Assembly: GCA_964479665.1 (NCBI GenBank)
Contig: CAYZNN010000001.1
Span: 1 to 64,000 of the forward strand
Origin: UBA2287 sp964479665
GTDB lineage: Bacteria; Bacteroidota; Bacteroidia; Bacteroidales; Tenuifilaceae
Direction of reading: 5' to 3'
Length of the DNA stretch: 64,000 nucleotides
A program made the position numbers and the translations under genes. The notes beneath the pieces are model-generated. The model had not been told where the DNA came from and did not search any database. It saw only the letters and a list, made by a program, of their open reading frames with translations. Positions 8,712-17,404 of the stretch are shown piece after piece (within the stretch, counting starts at the first letter, position 1; every line of letters begins with the position of its first letter).

Positions 8712-9536
8712 ATGGCAGTTAGAAAACTAAAACCTGTTACCCCAGGTCAAAGGCATAAAATTATAGGTGCATTCGACGAAATCACTACGTCGAAACCTGA
8801 GAAATCGTTGCTTGAGCCACTAAAAAAATCGGGCGGTAGAAACAGTAGCGGCCGGTTAACAATGCGTTACATAGGTGGTGGACATAAGCGCATGTACAGG
8901 GTTATCGATTTTGCACGCGAGCGTGAAAACATCCCTGCTGTAGTGAAAACCATTGAGTACGATCCCAACCGTACCGCACGTATAGCCCTTGTGGTATACT
9001 CCGATGGTGAAAAACGATATATCATTGCACCCGCTGGCCTCCAGGTAGGCCAGACCATTATGTCGGGTTTAGGTGTAGCTCCCGAGCTGGGCAACACCCT
9101 TTATCTCTCTGAAATACCTCTAGGTACCATAGTACACAACATTGAGTTGAAACCAGGAGAAGGAGCTATTATGGCTCGCAGCGCCGGTTCCTATGCACAA
9201 CTGCTTGCCCGCGAAGGTAAATATGCTGTACTTAAATTGCCTAGTGGTGAAACCCGTATGGTGCTTACCTCGTGCAAAGCTACCATAGGTTCTGTATCGA
9301 ACTCCGACCATGCTCTCGAGAAATCGGGTAAAGCTGGCCGTTCACGTTGGTTAGGTCGTCGCCCACGTACTCGTGGTGTTGCTATGAACCCAGTCGATCA
9401 CCCCATGGGAGGTGGTGAAGGCCGTGCAAGCGGAGGACATCCACGCTCACGTAAGGGTATACCAGCCAAAGGCTACAAAACCCGTTCGAAGAAGAAGCAT
9501 TCTTCTAAGTTTATTGTAGAACGCCGTAAAAAGTAA
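8712..9536 (+). CDS. rplB: 50S ribosomal protein L2
   Basis: L2 is a primary 23S rRNA binder needed for subunit joining and the peptidyl transferase centre. It is 274 residues long. The C-terminal motif NPVDHPMGGGEGRASGGHP carries the conserved histidine near the active site, and the N-terminal domain has RYIGGGHKRMYRVIDF. The basic tail GYKTRSKKKHSSKFIVERR is standard. Gaps to rplW and rpsS are 5 and 18 bases. Confidence 0.98.
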   Translation: MAVRKLKPVTPGQRHKIIGAFDEITTSKPEKSLLEPLKKSGGRNSSGRLTMRYIGGGHKRMYRVIDFARERENIPAVVKTIEYDPNRTARIALVVYSDGEKRYIIAPAGLQVGQTIMSGLGVAPELGNTLYLSEIPLGTIVHNIELKPGEGAIMARSAGSYAQLLAREGKYAVLKLPSGETRMVLTSCKATIGSVSNSDHALEKSGKAGRSRWLGRRPRTRGVAMNPVDHPMGGGEGRASGGHPRSRKGIPAKGYKTRSKKKHSSKFIVERRKK

Positions 9537-9554
9537 TCCGAAAAATCTTGAATT

Positions 9555-9821
9555 ATGAGTCGGTCACTTAAAAAAGGTCCTTTTATCGAATACAAATTGG
9601 AGAAACGAATTCTCGACATGAATTCTTCCAATAAGAAGCAGGTTGTGAAAACCTGGTCGAGAAGCACCATGATATCTCCCGATTTTGTTGGCCACACTAT
9701 TGCAGTGCACAATGGCAACAAGTTCATCCCTGTATATGTTACTGAAAACATGGTAGGTCATAAGTTGGGCGAATTTGCTCCAACCCGTACCTTCCGTGGT
9801 CATGCAGGGAATAAGAAGTAA
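9555..9821 (+). CDS. rpsS: 30S ribosomal protein S19
   Basis: S19 sits in the 30S head and forms inter-subunit bridges. The 88-residue product begins MSRSLKKGPFIEYKL and contains STMISPDFVGHTIAVHNG and VGHKLGEFAPTRTFRGH, which are signature segments. It follows rplB by 18 bases and precedes rplV by 34 bases. Confidence 0.98.
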   Translation: MSRSLKKGPFIEYKLEKRILDMNSSNKKQVVKTWSRSTMISPDFVGHTIAVHNGNKFIPVYVTENMVGHKLGEFAPTRTFRGHAGNKK

Positions 9822-9855
9822 TAACTAACAACCATACTATTAAAGCATAATTGTA

Positions 9856-10278
9856 ATGGGTGCAAGAAAACGTTTAAAAGCCAACCAGATTAAAGAGGAG
9901 AAAAAGAATAAGGCATTCGCTATTCTTAGAGATTGCCCAACATCTCCACGAAAAATGCGATTGGTGGTTGATTTGGTTCGCGGCAAGCAAGTGAACAATG
10001 CGCTTGATATACTTCGCTTTACCCCCAAGGAATCTGCCGTAAGGGTTCGCAAGCTTCTTCTTTCAGCAGTAGCCAATTGGCAAGCCAAAAACGAAGGCAA
10101 GCGTCTTGAAGATGCTAACCTCTTTGTGAAAGAAATATTCGTAGACCAAGGCAAGCAACTAAAGCGCATTCGCACAGCGCCACAGGGTCGTGCACACAGA
10201 ATACGCAAACACTCCAACCACGTAACCGTTGTTGTTGATAGTGCAGTTAGTAACGAAACTCAAAATACTAAGAGCTAA
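9856..10278 (+). CDS. rplV: 50S ribosomal protein L22
   Basis: L22 contributes a beta-hairpin to the exit tunnel constriction. At 140 residues it is longer than the roughly 110 of E. coli, with extra residues at both ends, as is common in Bacteroidota. The region SPRKMRLVVDLVRGK and the hairpin region RIRTAPQGRAHRIRKHSNH identify it. Its stop codon abuts the rpsC start with no gap, suggesting translational coupling. Confidence 0.97.
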   Translation: MGARKRLKANQIKEEKKNKAFAILRDCPTSPRKMRLVVDLVRGKQVNNALDILRFTPKESAVRVRKLLLSAVANWQAKNEGKRLEDANLFVKEIFVDQGKQLKRIRTAPQGRAHRIRKHSNHVTVVVDSAVSNETQNTKS

Positions 10279-11004
10279 ATGGGACAGAAAGTAAATCCAA
10301 TTTCCAATAGGCTTGGAATTATTAAAGGATGGGATTCCAACTGGTACGGTGGAAACCGTTATGCTCAGAAACTAGTTGAGGACAGCAAAATTCGCGAGTA
10401 TCTGAACGCGCGCCTTGCTAAAGCCAGCGTTTCAAAAATTGTTATTGAGCGTACATTAAAACTTATCACTGTTACCGTTCATACGGCTCGTCCCGGAATT
10501 ATTATAGGTAAAGGTGGCCAAGAGGTAGATAAACTTAAAGAAGAACTTAAGAATGTTACCGGAAAAGAGGTTCAAATCAACATCTTTGAAATAAAAAGAC
10601 CAGAACTGGATGCTACTATAGTAGCTAGCAACATTGCCCGCCAACTCGAAGGACGTGTTTCATACCGCAGAGCTATTAAAATGGCTATTGCATCTACCAT
10701 CCGCATGGGAGCAGAAGGAATTAAAGTACAAATTTCGGGTCGCCTAGGTGGCGCTGAAATGGCACGATCCGAAACCTACAAAGAGGGACGTATTCCTTTG
10801 CATACTTTCCGTGCTGATATTGACTACGCCTTGGGAGAAGCACTTACCAAGGTTGGTTTAATTGGCATTAAAGTTTGGATATGTGTAGGTGAAGTATACG
10901 GAAAACGGGATTTGTCGCCAAATCTGGGAGTGAGCGCATCTGCTGCACCACAACCCAGCGCACAGAAGCCACGTTCTGCCGGATTCCGTAAGAAAAAGAA
11001 ATAG
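10279..11004 (+). CDS. rpsC: 30S ribosomal protein S3
   Basis: S3 lines the mRNA entry channel. The KH domain shows RPGIIIGKGGQEVDKLKEE with the GxxG loop, and the C-terminal domain has VQISGRLGGAEMARSE. The 241-residue length includes a Ser/Ala/Pro-rich then basic tail (from about residue 213) typical of Bacteroidota. It starts immediately after rplV and is 26 bases before rplP. Confidence 0.98.
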   Translation: MGQKVNPISNRLGIIKGWDSNWYGGNRYAQKLVEDSKIREYLNARLAKASVSKIVIERTLKLITVTVHTARPGIIIGKGGQEVDKLKEELKNVTGKEVQINIFEIKRPELDATIVASNIARQLEGRVSYRRAIKMAIASTIRMGAEGIKVQISGRLGGAEMARSETYKEGRIPLHTFRADIDYALGEALTKVGLIGIKVWICVGEVYGKRDLSPNLGVSASAAPQPSAQKPRSAGFRKKKK

Positions 11005-11030
11005 TTTAACAGAACTAAAGTACATAGGAA

Positions 11031-11459
11031 ATGTTACAGCCAAAGAAAACAAAGTTTAGGAGGTCGCAAAAGGGCCGCATGAAGGGCATTGCCCAACGCG
11101 GAAACCAGTTGGCGTTCGGCTCCTTTGGCATAAAGGCACTAGAATCCAAATGGATCACAGGCCGCCAGATTGAGGCTGCCCGTCAGGCCGTAACACGTTA
11201 TATGAAACGTGAAGGTCAAATTTGGATCCGAATTTTCCCTGATAAGCCCATAACCAAAAAGCCTGCAGAGGTTCGTATGGGTAAAGGAAAAGGAGCGCCC
11301 GAAGGATTTGTGGCTCCAGTTACCCCCGGTCGCATCATTATTGAAGCCGAAGGCGTACCATACGAAATTGCCAAGGAAGCTTTGCGCCTTGCAGCCCAAA
11401 AACTGCCAATAACCACAAAATTCGTGGTTCGTCGCGATTATGTTGAAACTTCAATTTAG
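11031..11459 (+). CDS. rplP: 50S ribosomal protein L16
   Basis: L16 helps position A-site tRNA in the large subunit. The 142-residue protein starts MLQPKKTKFRRSQKGRMKG and carries RVEMRMGKGKGAPEG-like sequence (AEVRMGKGKGAPEGFVAPV here), a family signature. It is 7 bases upstream of rpmC. Length and motif order are ordinary. Confidence 0.98.
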   Translation: MLQPKKTKFRRSQKGRMKGIAQRGNQLAFGSFGIKALESKWITGRQIEAARQAVTRYMKREGQIWIRIFPDKPITKKPAEVRMGKGKGAPEGFVAPVTPGRIIIEAEGVPYEIAKEALRLAAQKLPITTKFVVRRDYVETSI

Positions 11460-11466
11460 TTGAGAA

Positions 11467-11667
11467 ATGAAACCAGCAGAAATTAAAGAACTTACTGATA
11501 AGGAAATTGTGGAGCGGATCGATGCGTTGGAAACTCAACTTCTGAAGTTGAAAATGAATCACGCCATCTCGCCCCTCGACAATCCGATGAAGATTGTTGA
11601 AACCCGTAAGGATATCGCCAGAATGAAAACCATCATTACTGAGCGAAAACTGAACCAAAAACAGTAA
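11467..11667 (+). CDS. rpmC: 50S ribosomal protein L29
   Basis: L29 is a small helical protein next to L23 at the tunnel exit. The 66-residue protein is predicted as two long helices; MKPAEIKELTDKEI at the start and ETRKDIARMKTIITERKL near the end are typical. It sits 7 bases after rplP and 11 bases before rpsQ in the invariant L16-L29-S17 order. Confidence 0.97.
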   Translation: MKPAEIKELTDKEIVERIDALETQLLKLKMNHAISPLDNPMKIVETRKDIARMKTIITERKLNQKQ

Positions 11668-11678
11668 AGCCATCTACA

Positions 11679-11939
11679 ATGGAAAACAAAAGAAATCTTA
11701 GAAAGGAAAGAATTGGTGTGGTGGTGAGCAATAAAATGCAGAAGTCAATTGTTGTTGCCGTTAACCGCAAGGTTAAGCATCCCATTTACGGAAAATTCGT
11801 TAACCGTACCACCAAGTTTTATGCACACGACGAAACCGACACTTGCAATATTGGTGATACCGTGAGAATTATGGAAACCCGACCCTTGAGCAAAACCAAG
11901 CGTTGGAGATTAGTTGAAATCATTGAAAGAGCTAAGTAG
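11679..11939 (+). CDS. rpsQ: 30S ribosomal protein S17
   Basis: S17 binds 16S rRNA early in 30S assembly. The 86-residue OB-fold protein shows RKERIGVVVSNKMQKSIVV, the KVKHPIYGKFV strand and IMETRPLSKTKRWRLVEI, all diagnostic. It is separated from rplN by only 2 bases, so the two are probably coupled in translation. Confidence 0.98.
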   Translation: MENKRNLRKERIGVVVSNKMQKSIVVAVNRKVKHPIYGKFVNRTTKFYAHDETDTCNIGDTVRIMETRPLSKTKRWRLVEIIERAK

Positions 11940-11941
11940 TC

Positions 11942-12307
11942 ATGATACAGCAAGAAACCCGTTTACAAGTAGCCGACAATAGCGGAGCAAAGGAAGTGCT
12001 TTGCATCAGGGTTCTAGGTGGAACCGGAAGGCGCTATGCCCGTATAGGCGATAAAATTGTTGTGACTGTTAAGAGCGCTATCCCCGGTGGGGATATAAAA
12101 AAGGGAACTGTAACCAAAGCAGTGGTTGTGAGAACCAAAAAGGAATTACGCAGGGCAGATGGTAGCTACATTCGTTTCGACGACAATGCCTGCGTTCTCC
12201 TAAACAATCAGGGTGAAATAAGAGGAACACGTATTTTCGGTCCTGTTGCTCGCGAACTTCGCGATAGCTACATGAAAATTGTTTCCCTTGCGCCAGAAGT
12301 ACTGTAA
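11942..12307 (+). CDS. rplN: 50S ribosomal protein L14
   Basis: L14 lies at the subunit interface and is the binding site of the silencing factor RsfS in other bacteria. The protein has 121 residues and begins MIQQETRLQVADNSGAKEVL, with the conserved VVRTKKELRRADGSYIRFDDNA. It follows rpsQ by 2 bases and precedes rplX by 21. Confidence 0.98.
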   Translation: MIQQETRLQVADNSGAKEVLCIRVLGGTGRRYARIGDKIVVTVKSAIPGGDIKKGTVTKAVVVRTKKELRRADGSYIRFDDNACVLLNNQGEIRGTRIFGPVARELRDSYMKIVSLAPEVL

Positions 12308-12328
12308 TCCGATAAAAATTGTATTGCA

Positions 12329-12652
12329 ATGAGCAAAAAATTGCACGTAAAAAAAGGGGACATGGTATTCGTTAATTCAGGCGAATACAAGGGTAAGCAG
12401 GGTAAAGTACTCGAAGTTCTGGTAGAAAAGGAACGTGCCATAGTTGAAGGAATCAACATGGTTTCGAAGCATACCAAACCCAATGCTAAGCACCCTCAGG
12501 GTGGCATCATTAAAAAGGAAGCCCCCATCCACATCTCGAACCTTATGTTGGTTGACCCCGCCAACGGTAAACCGACCCGCATTGGGCGCCGGATGAGCGA
12601 GAAAGGGAAATTAGTTCGATACGCAAAAAAATCTGGGGAGGAGATTAAGTAA
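12329..12652 (+). CDS. rplX: 50S ribosomal protein L24
   Basis: L24 is an assembly initiator of the 50S subunit. The 107-residue protein has an N-terminal KOW motif (KKGDMVFVNSGEYKGKQGKV) and the segment GINMVSKHTKPNAKHPQGG. Its stop codon TAA overlaps the rplE ATG by one base, the same overlap arrangement as rplC-rplD. Confidence 0.98.
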   Translation: MSKKLHVKKGDMVFVNSGEYKGKQGKVLEVLVEKERAIVEGINMVSKHTKPNAKHPQGGIIKKEAPIHISNLMLVDPANGKPTRIGRRMSEKGKLVRYAKKSGEEIK

Positions 12653-13209
12653 TGAAATACGTACCAAACCTCAAAACAAAGTACAATAGCGAAATTGTAC
12701 CTGCTTTGCAGAAAGAATTCAGCTATAAGAGCATAATGCAAGTGCCCCGACTCCAAAAGATTGTAGTCAATCAAGGTGTTGGGCAGGCTGTTGCCGATCG
12801 TAAGCTAATTGAAACGGCCCAGGAAGAACTATCTACCATTGTAGGCCAAAAGGCAATTCAAACTATCTCCCGCAAGGATATTTCGAACTTCAAACTTCGT
12901 AAGAATATGCCCATTGGAGTAAAGGTAACCTTGCGTAGAGAGCGTATGTACGAGTTTTTAGAGCGATTGATTAACATTACTCTGCCTCGTATTCGCGACT
13001 TTAAAGGTGTTACCGATAAACTCGATGGACGCGGTAATTACACCCTGGGAATTCAGGAGCATATCATTTTCCCTGAAATTGATATCGATAAAATCAATAA
13101 AATTTTGGGAATGGAGATAACTTTTGTTACCTCCGCCAATAGCGACGAAGAAGCCTACGCTTTACTTCGCGAATTTGGAATTCCTTTCAAAAACGCTAAA
13201 AAGAACTAG
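12652..13209 (+). CDS. rplE: 50S ribosomal protein L5
   Basis: L5 binds 5S rRNA in the central protuberance. The 185-residue protein has VPRLQKIVVNQGVGQA near the N-terminus and ALPRIRDFKG-type sequence (TLPRIRDFKGVTDKLDGRG here) centrally, followed by QEHIIFPEID. The start overlaps rplX by one base and rpsN follows after 3 bases. Confidence 0.98.
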   Translation: MKYVPNLKTKYNSEIVPALQKEFSYKSIMQVPRLQKIVVNQGVGQAVADRKLIETAQEELSTIVGQKAIQTISRKDISNFKLRKNMPIGVKVTLRRERMYEFLERLINITLPRIRDFKGVTDKLDGRGNYTLGIQEHIIFPEIDIDKINKILGMEITFVTSANSDEEAYALLREFGIPFKNAKKN

Positions 13210-13212
13210 GGT

Positions 13213-13482
13213 ATGGCAAAAGAATCAATGAAAGCCCGTGAGGTACGTAGAGCAAAACTTGTTGAAAAGTTTGCCGAAAAACGTGCCAAACTGAAAGCCG
13301 AAGGCGATTGGGTAGGCTTACAGAAGTTGCCCCGCAATTCGAATCCAATTAGGTTGAGGAATCGTTGCTCACTAACAGGAAGACCCCGTGGATATATGCG
13401 TCAGTTTGGAATTAGCCGTATTACCTTTAGGGAAATGGCTTCTACGGGTATGATACCCGGAGTTAAAAAAGCAAGTTGGTAA
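13213..13482 (+). CDS. rpsN: 30S ribosomal protein S14, zinc-independent type
   Basis: S14 belongs to the 30S head. At 89 residues it is the longer form without the CxxC...CxxC zinc ribbon; only one cysteine (in RNRCSLTGRPRGYMRQFG) is present, so this is the zinc-independent C-minus type. The motif GRPRGYMRQFGISRITFRE is diagnostic. It lies 3 bases after rplE and 20 before rpsH. The same zinc-free choice is seen in L36 of this cluster. Confidence 0.97.
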   Translation: MAKESMKAREVRRAKLVEKFAEKRAKLKAEGDWVGLQKLPRNSNPIRLRNRCSLTGRPRGYMRQFGISRITFREMASTGMIPGVKKASW

Positions 13483-13502
13483 ACAATTAATTAACAGCGA
13501 AA

Positions 13503-13901
13503 ATGTTAACTGATCCTATTTCAGATTATTTGACCCGCATACGGAATGCCATCATGGCAAACCATCGTATAGTGGAGATTCCCGCTTCTAACATGAAGAA
13601 GGAAATAACAAGAATACTTTACGAAAAAGGGTATATACTCAATTACAAGGTTGAAGAAACAGGTCCTCAGGGTACCATTAAAATTGCCCTGAAGTATAAC
13701 CCTGAGAGCAAGAGAAGTGCTATTAAGCATTTGGAGCGTATTAGTCGTCCAGGCTTAAGAAAATATGTAGACGTATCGGAACTTCCTCGCGTGCTCAACG
13801 GATTGGGTATTGCAATTATTTCAACATCGCAAGGTGTTATTACCGATAAAGAAGCACGCGCCAAAAATATTGGCGGAGAAGTGCTTTGTTATGTGTACTA
13901 A
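13503..13901 (+). CDS. rpsH: 30S ribosomal protein S8
   Basis: S8 is a primary 16S rRNA binder and, in E. coli, the autoregulator of the spc operon. The 132-residue protein has DPISDYLTRIRNAIMANH at the start and GIAIISTSQGVITDKEAR at the C-terminal end, both conserved. No rRNA-mimic structure near rplE was recognisable by eye. rplF follows at 15 bases. Confidence 0.98.
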   Translation: MLTDPISDYLTRIRNAIMANHRIVEIPASNMKKEITRILYEKGYILNYKVEETGPQGTIKIALKYNPESKRSAIKHLERISRPGLRKYVDVSELPRVLNGLGIAIISTSQGVITDKEARAKNIGGEVLCYVY

Positions 13902-13916
13902 TTCTAATTTTTTACA

Positions 13917-14471
13917 ATGTCAAGAATCGGAAGAAAACCTGTAAACCTACCACAGGGTGTAAGCGTGAAAATTAGCGCTGATAATGTGGTAAGCGTAAAA
14001 GGCCCTCTTGGTGAACTGTCGCAAAAAGTCGATCCAGATATCACTGTAACCATGGAGGGAGATTCTGTTGTTCTCACCAGACCAACAGACCATAAACGCC
14101 ATCGGTCGCTCCATGGCCTTTACCGCGCACTTATCAACAATATGGTTGTAGGCGTATCAAAAGGTTGGACTATTGAGCAAGAGCTAGTTGGTGTTGGATA
14201 CAAGGCCGAAGCAAAGGGCCAAGTGCTTGAGTTGAGTTTAGGCTTCTCGCACGATATCCATTTCCTCATGCCCAAAGAAGTTTCTGTTGAGGCAAAAACC
14301 GAACGTAGGAGCAACCCCATAATTACCCTGAAAAGCGCCGATAGGCAACTTTTAGGTATGGTTGCGGCTAAAATTCGGTCGCTACGTAAACCAGAGCCTT
14401 ACAAAGGCAAGGGAATTCGTTTTGTTAACGAGATTGTCAGAAGGAAATCTGGCAAATCGGCTAATGCATAA
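13917..14471 (+). CDS. rplF: 50S ribosomal protein L6
   Basis: L6 lies near the factor-binding stalk base. The 184-residue two-domain protein opens MSRIGRKPVNLPQGV, has the VKGPLGELSQ strand, and near the C-terminus the signature PEPYKGKGIRFVNEIVRRK. Its position between rpsH and rplR is the standard spc order; rplR starts 20 bases later. Confidence 0.98.
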   Translation: MSRIGRKPVNLPQGVSVKISADNVVSVKGPLGELSQKVDPDITVTMEGDSVVLTRPTDHKRHRSLHGLYRALINNMVVGVSKGWTIEQELVGVGYKAEAKGQVLELSLGFSHDIHFLMPKEVSVEAKTERRSNPIITLKSADRQLLGMVAAKIRSLRKPEPYKGKGIRFVNEIVRRKSGKSANA

Positions 14472-14491
14472 CCTGATTAAATTGTTGGTAT

Positions 14492-14851
14492 ATGTCGTTG
14501 AAAAAACAAGAGAGAAGACTCCGAATTAAAATGAGAATCCGTAAAAGGATTTCGGGTACCCCCGAGAGGCCAAGGCTTACCGTATTCAGGAGTAACAAGC
14601 AAATTTACGTTCAGGTTATTGACGATGTGAACGGAATAACTTTAGCCTCGGCATCATCTCGCATTAAAGAAATTGCTGAGCAGGATAAAATAACAAAAAT
14701 CGAACAGGCCCGTCTAGTTGGCAAACTAGCTGCCCAGAATGCCCTCGACAAGGGAATTACTACTGTGGTTTTCGATCGCAATGGTTACCTTTACCACGGA
14801 AGGGTTAAGGCACTCGCAGATGCCGCAAGGGAAGGTGGACTTAAATTCTAG
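14492..14851 (+). CDS. rplR: 50S ribosomal protein L18
   Basis: L18 binds 5S rRNA together with L5. The 119-residue protein has an N-terminal basic arm (KKQERRLRIKMRIRKRISG), the segment PRLTVFRSNKQIYVQVIDD and the C-terminal FDRNGYLYHGRVKALADAA, all typical. It is followed by rpsE after 6 bases. Confidence 0.98.
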   Translation: MSLKKQERRLRIKMRIRKRISGTPERPRLTVFRSNKQIYVQVIDDVNGITLASASSRIKEIAEQDKITKIEQARLVGKLAAQNALDKGITTVVFDRNGYLYHGRVKALADAAREGGLKF

Positions 14852-14857
14852 AATGCT

Positions 14858-15379
14858 ATGTCAACAAACGCAAGTATACGCAAAGTAAAGACCGCCGACC
14901 TTGAACTAAAGGATAGGCTGGTTTCGATTCAACGAGTAACTAAAGTTACTAAAGGAGGTAGAACGTTCAGTTTCTCAGCCATTGTGGTTGTAGGTAACGA
15001 AAACGGTATAGTAGGCTATGGCCTAGGAAAAGCCAGTGAGGTAACTGCCGCTATTTCGAAAGGAATTGAGGATGCTAAGAAAAATTTGGTGAAAGTACCA
15101 ATTCATAAAGGCACAATTCCTCATGAACAAGTTGCCAAATTTGGTGGTGCTGAGGTTTTTCTTAAGCCTGCATCGCATGGAACCGGAGTAAAGGCCGGTG
15201 GTGCTATGCGCGCAGTTCTAGAAAGCGTTGGAGTTACCGACGTGCTTGCCAAATCGAAGGGTTCATCGAATCCTCACAATTTGGTTAAGGCTACCATAAA
15301 TGCTCTTCTTGAGCTACGTGACCCCTACACCATTGCCAATCTTCGTGGAGTGGAACTGAAAAAAGTGTTTAACGGATAA
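14858..15379 (+). CDS. rpsE: 30S ribosomal protein S5
   Basis: S5 takes part in decoding accuracy and mRNA helicase activity. The 173-residue protein shows LVSIQRVTKVTKGGRTFSF (N-terminal double-stranded-RNA-binding-like domain), the VGYGLGKASEV loop and the C-terminal GSSNPHNLVKATINAL. The glycine-rich loop linked to spectinomycin response in other bacteria (VTKGGRTFSF) is intact. rpmD starts 10 bases after its stop. Confidence 0.98.
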   Translation: MSTNASIRKVKTADLELKDRLVSIQRVTKVTKGGRTFSFSAIVVVGNENGIVGYGLGKASEVTAAISKGIEDAKKNLVKVPIHKGTIPHEQVAKFGGAEVFLKPASHGTGVKAGGAMRAVLESVGVTDVLAKSKGSSNPHNLVKATINALLELRDPYTIANLRGVELKKVFNG

Positions 15380-15389
15380 TCCTGAGGCC

Positions 15390-15566
15390 ATGGCTAAAAT
15401 TAGAATTACTCAAGTTAAGAGCAGAATTGGTGCTACCAAAAGGCAAAGAGCTACTCTCGATACGTTAGGCCTTACCAAAATGAACCAAACCGTTGAGGTT
15501 GAAAACACCCAAACGGCTATGGGAATGGTTGAAAAGGTTAGACACCTTGTGAAAATTGAACAGTAG
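15390..15566 (+). CDS. rpmD: 50S ribosomal protein L30
   Basis: This short gene of 58 residues reads MAKIRITQVKSRIGATKRQ and ends MGMVEKVRHLVKIEQ. It has the L30 pattern: a beta strand, the SRIGATKRQRATLDTLGL helix region and KMNQTVEVENTQTAMGMV. It lies exactly where L30 is expected, between rpsE and rplO, with a 10-base gap before it. L30 is a non-essential 50S surface protein in some bacteria. The call rests on direct translation. Confidence 0.96.
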   Translation: MAKIRITQVKSRIGATKRQRATLDTLGLTKMNQTVEVENTQTAMGMVEKVRHLVKIEQ

Positions 15567-15601
15567 TGATTGATAACCCTATTAAGCAATCATTTAATGA
15601 T

Positions 15602-16048
15602 ATGGAATTAAGTAATATAAAGCCCGCCAAGGGATCAACCCACCTCCAGAAAAGAATAGGTCGCGGACAAGGATCGGGCCATGGCGGCACTTCGACAAGA
15701 GGACACAAAGGAGCTAAATCGCGTTCGGGATACTCATCAAAAGTAGGTTTCGAAGGCGGACAAATGCCTCTTCAGCGTCGTCTTCCCAAATTCGGATTCA
15801 AAAACCGTTTCCGTGTTGAGTACAAAGCAATCAATGTAAGCATTTTACAATCAATTGCCGAGAAGCAAGGCATTTCTACCATAAACGTCCAAACCCTCAT
15901 CGATTCAGGGTATGTTTCAAAGAACGACCTGGTAAAGGTATTGGGAAATGGTAAGCTAACCGCAAAACTGGATGTTTCTGCTCACGCCTTTTCACAAAAG
16001 GCCATCGAACTGATTGAAGCAGCAAAAGGAACAGCCGTAAAACTGTAA
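15602..16048 (+). CDS. rplO: 50S ribosomal protein L15
   Basis: L15 is a late-assembly 50S protein with a long glycine-rich N-terminal arm. I start it at the ATG at 15602 (MELSNIKPAKGS), which matches the family N-terminus and gives 148 residues. The frame could extend to a GTG at 15566 overlapping the rpmD stop, but that adds 12 residues not usual for L15. The arm contains RIGRGQGSGHGGTSTRGHKG, and the core has FEGGQMPLQRRLPKFGF. secY follows after 4 bases. Confidence 0.96.
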   Translation: MELSNIKPAKGSTHLQKRIGRGQGSGHGGTSTRGHKGAKSRSGYSSKVGFEGGQMPLQRRLPKFGFKNRFRVEYKAINVSILQSIAEKQGISTINVQTLIDSGYVSKNDLVKVLGNGKLTAKLDVSAHAFSQKAIELIEAAKGTAVKL

Positions 16049-16052
16049 TTTA

Positions 16053-17378
16053 ATGAAAGCTTTTTTCGAAACCCTTAAGAATATCTATAAAATAGAGGAT
16101 TTGCGTAAACGAATCCTCTATACTCTTGGTATTCTACTTATCTATCGCCTGGGTAGTTTTATTGTTTTACCCGGTGTGGACCCTGAAATGCTTTCCAACC
16201 TGAAGGATCAAACAAGCGAAGGAATTATGGGTCTGCTTGATATGTTTTCGGGTGGTGCCTTTAGCAATGCTTCGGTTTTTGCTCTAGGAATTATGCCCTA
16301 CATTTCAGCATCCATTGTAGTTCAACTTTTGGGTATGGCAATACCCTATTTCCAGCGCTTGCAGAAAGAGGGGGAAAGTGGTCGACGGAAAATTAATCAG
16401 ATTACCAGATACCTTACTGTACTGATTCTTATTTTCCAAGCACCAACCTACTTAGCAAATCTGGCCAATCAGTTGCCCCGTGAAGCATTTGCCATGAGCG
16501 GTTTCTATTTCCAATTCTCATCAACCATAATTCTTATTGCCGGAACCATGTTCATAATGTGGTTGGGCGAGAAAATTACCGATAAAGGAATTGGAAACGG
16601 TATCTCACTCATTATTATGATAGGTATTATTGCCCAATTGCCTTTTGCGCTCACTGCTGAATTCGGTTCAAGGGTTGATCAGTTAGGTGGCGGACTGGTT
16701 ATGTTCCTCGTTGAATTAGTGATACTTTTCGTAGTGTTCATGTTTAGCATTCTTTTGATCCAGGGAACCCGTAAAATTCCAGTACAATATGCCAAGCGCA
16801 TTGTTGGAAATAAACAGTACGGAGGAGTACGTCAGTATATTCCCTTGAAAGTTAATGCCGCAGGAGTTATGCCTATTATTTTCGCTCAGGCACTCATGTT
16901 TATCCCAATGATGTTTGCAAGTTTCAATACTGAAACTACCAATGCCATTGCTGCAGCTTTCGCTAACTTCACCGGTTTCTGGTATAATTTTGTATTTGCA
17001 CTGCTAATCATTGCTTTTACTTATTTCTATACTGCCGTTACTATTAATCCCAACCAAATGGCAGAGGATATGAAGAAGAATGGTGGATTTATTCCTGGCG
17101 TTAAGCCCGGAAGAAAAACTGTTGAATTTCTCGATTCAATCATGTCGAGAATTACACTACCAGGCTCCATTTTTTTGGCACTTATTGCTATTCTTCCCGC
17201 TTTTGCCATGATAATGGGAGTTAATAATCAGTTTGCACAGTTTTTCGGAGGTACATCGCTCCTCATTATGGTGGGTGTTGTGCTCGATACTTTGCAACAA
17301 ATTGAAAGTTACCTGTTGATGAGGCATTACGACGGATTAATGAAGTCGGGTAGGCTCAAAGGCAGAACGGGAATGTAA
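16053..17378 (+). CDS. secY: Sec translocase channel subunit SecY
   Basis: SecY forms the protein-conducting channel in the inner membrane through which all Sec-dependent precursors in this window would pass. The 441-residue protein has about ten membrane helices. Signature segments are the plug-proximal GGAFSNASVFALGIMPYISA, SIVVQLLGMAIPYFQRLQKEG, and the cytosolic loop RRIPVQYAKR-type sequence (TRKIPVQYAKRIVGNKQYGG). It lies in the standard spc position after rplO and before map. Confidence 0.98.
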   Translation: MKAFFETLKNIYKIEDLRKRILYTLGILLIYRLGSFIVLPGVDPEMLSNLKDQTSEGIMGLLDMFSGGAFSNASVFALGIMPYISASIVVQLLGMAIPYFQRLQKEGESGRRKINQITRYLTVLILIFQAPTYLANLANQLPREAFAMSGFYFQFSSTIILIAGTMFIMWLGEKITDKGIGNGISLIIMIGIIAQLPFALTAEFGSRVDQLGGGLVMFLVELVILFVVFMFSILLIQGTRKIPVQYAKRIVGNKQYGGVRQYIPLKVNAAGVMPIIFAQALMFIPMMFASFNTETTNAIAAAFANFTGFWYNFVFALLIIAFTYFYTAVTINPNQMAEDMKKNGGFIPGVKPGRKTVEFLDSIMSRITLPGSIFLALIAILPAFAMIMGVNNQFAQFFGGTSLLIMVGVVLDTLQQIESYLLMRHYDGLMKSGRLKGRTGM

Positions 17379-17404
17379 AGGTTCCCAGAACGTTCTTTAA
17401 AGAA

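Noticed and set aside
15566..15601. GTG start for L15 overlapping the rpmD stop
   Set aside because: The extra 12 residues are not found in the L15 family; ATG at 15602 gives the usual N-terminus.
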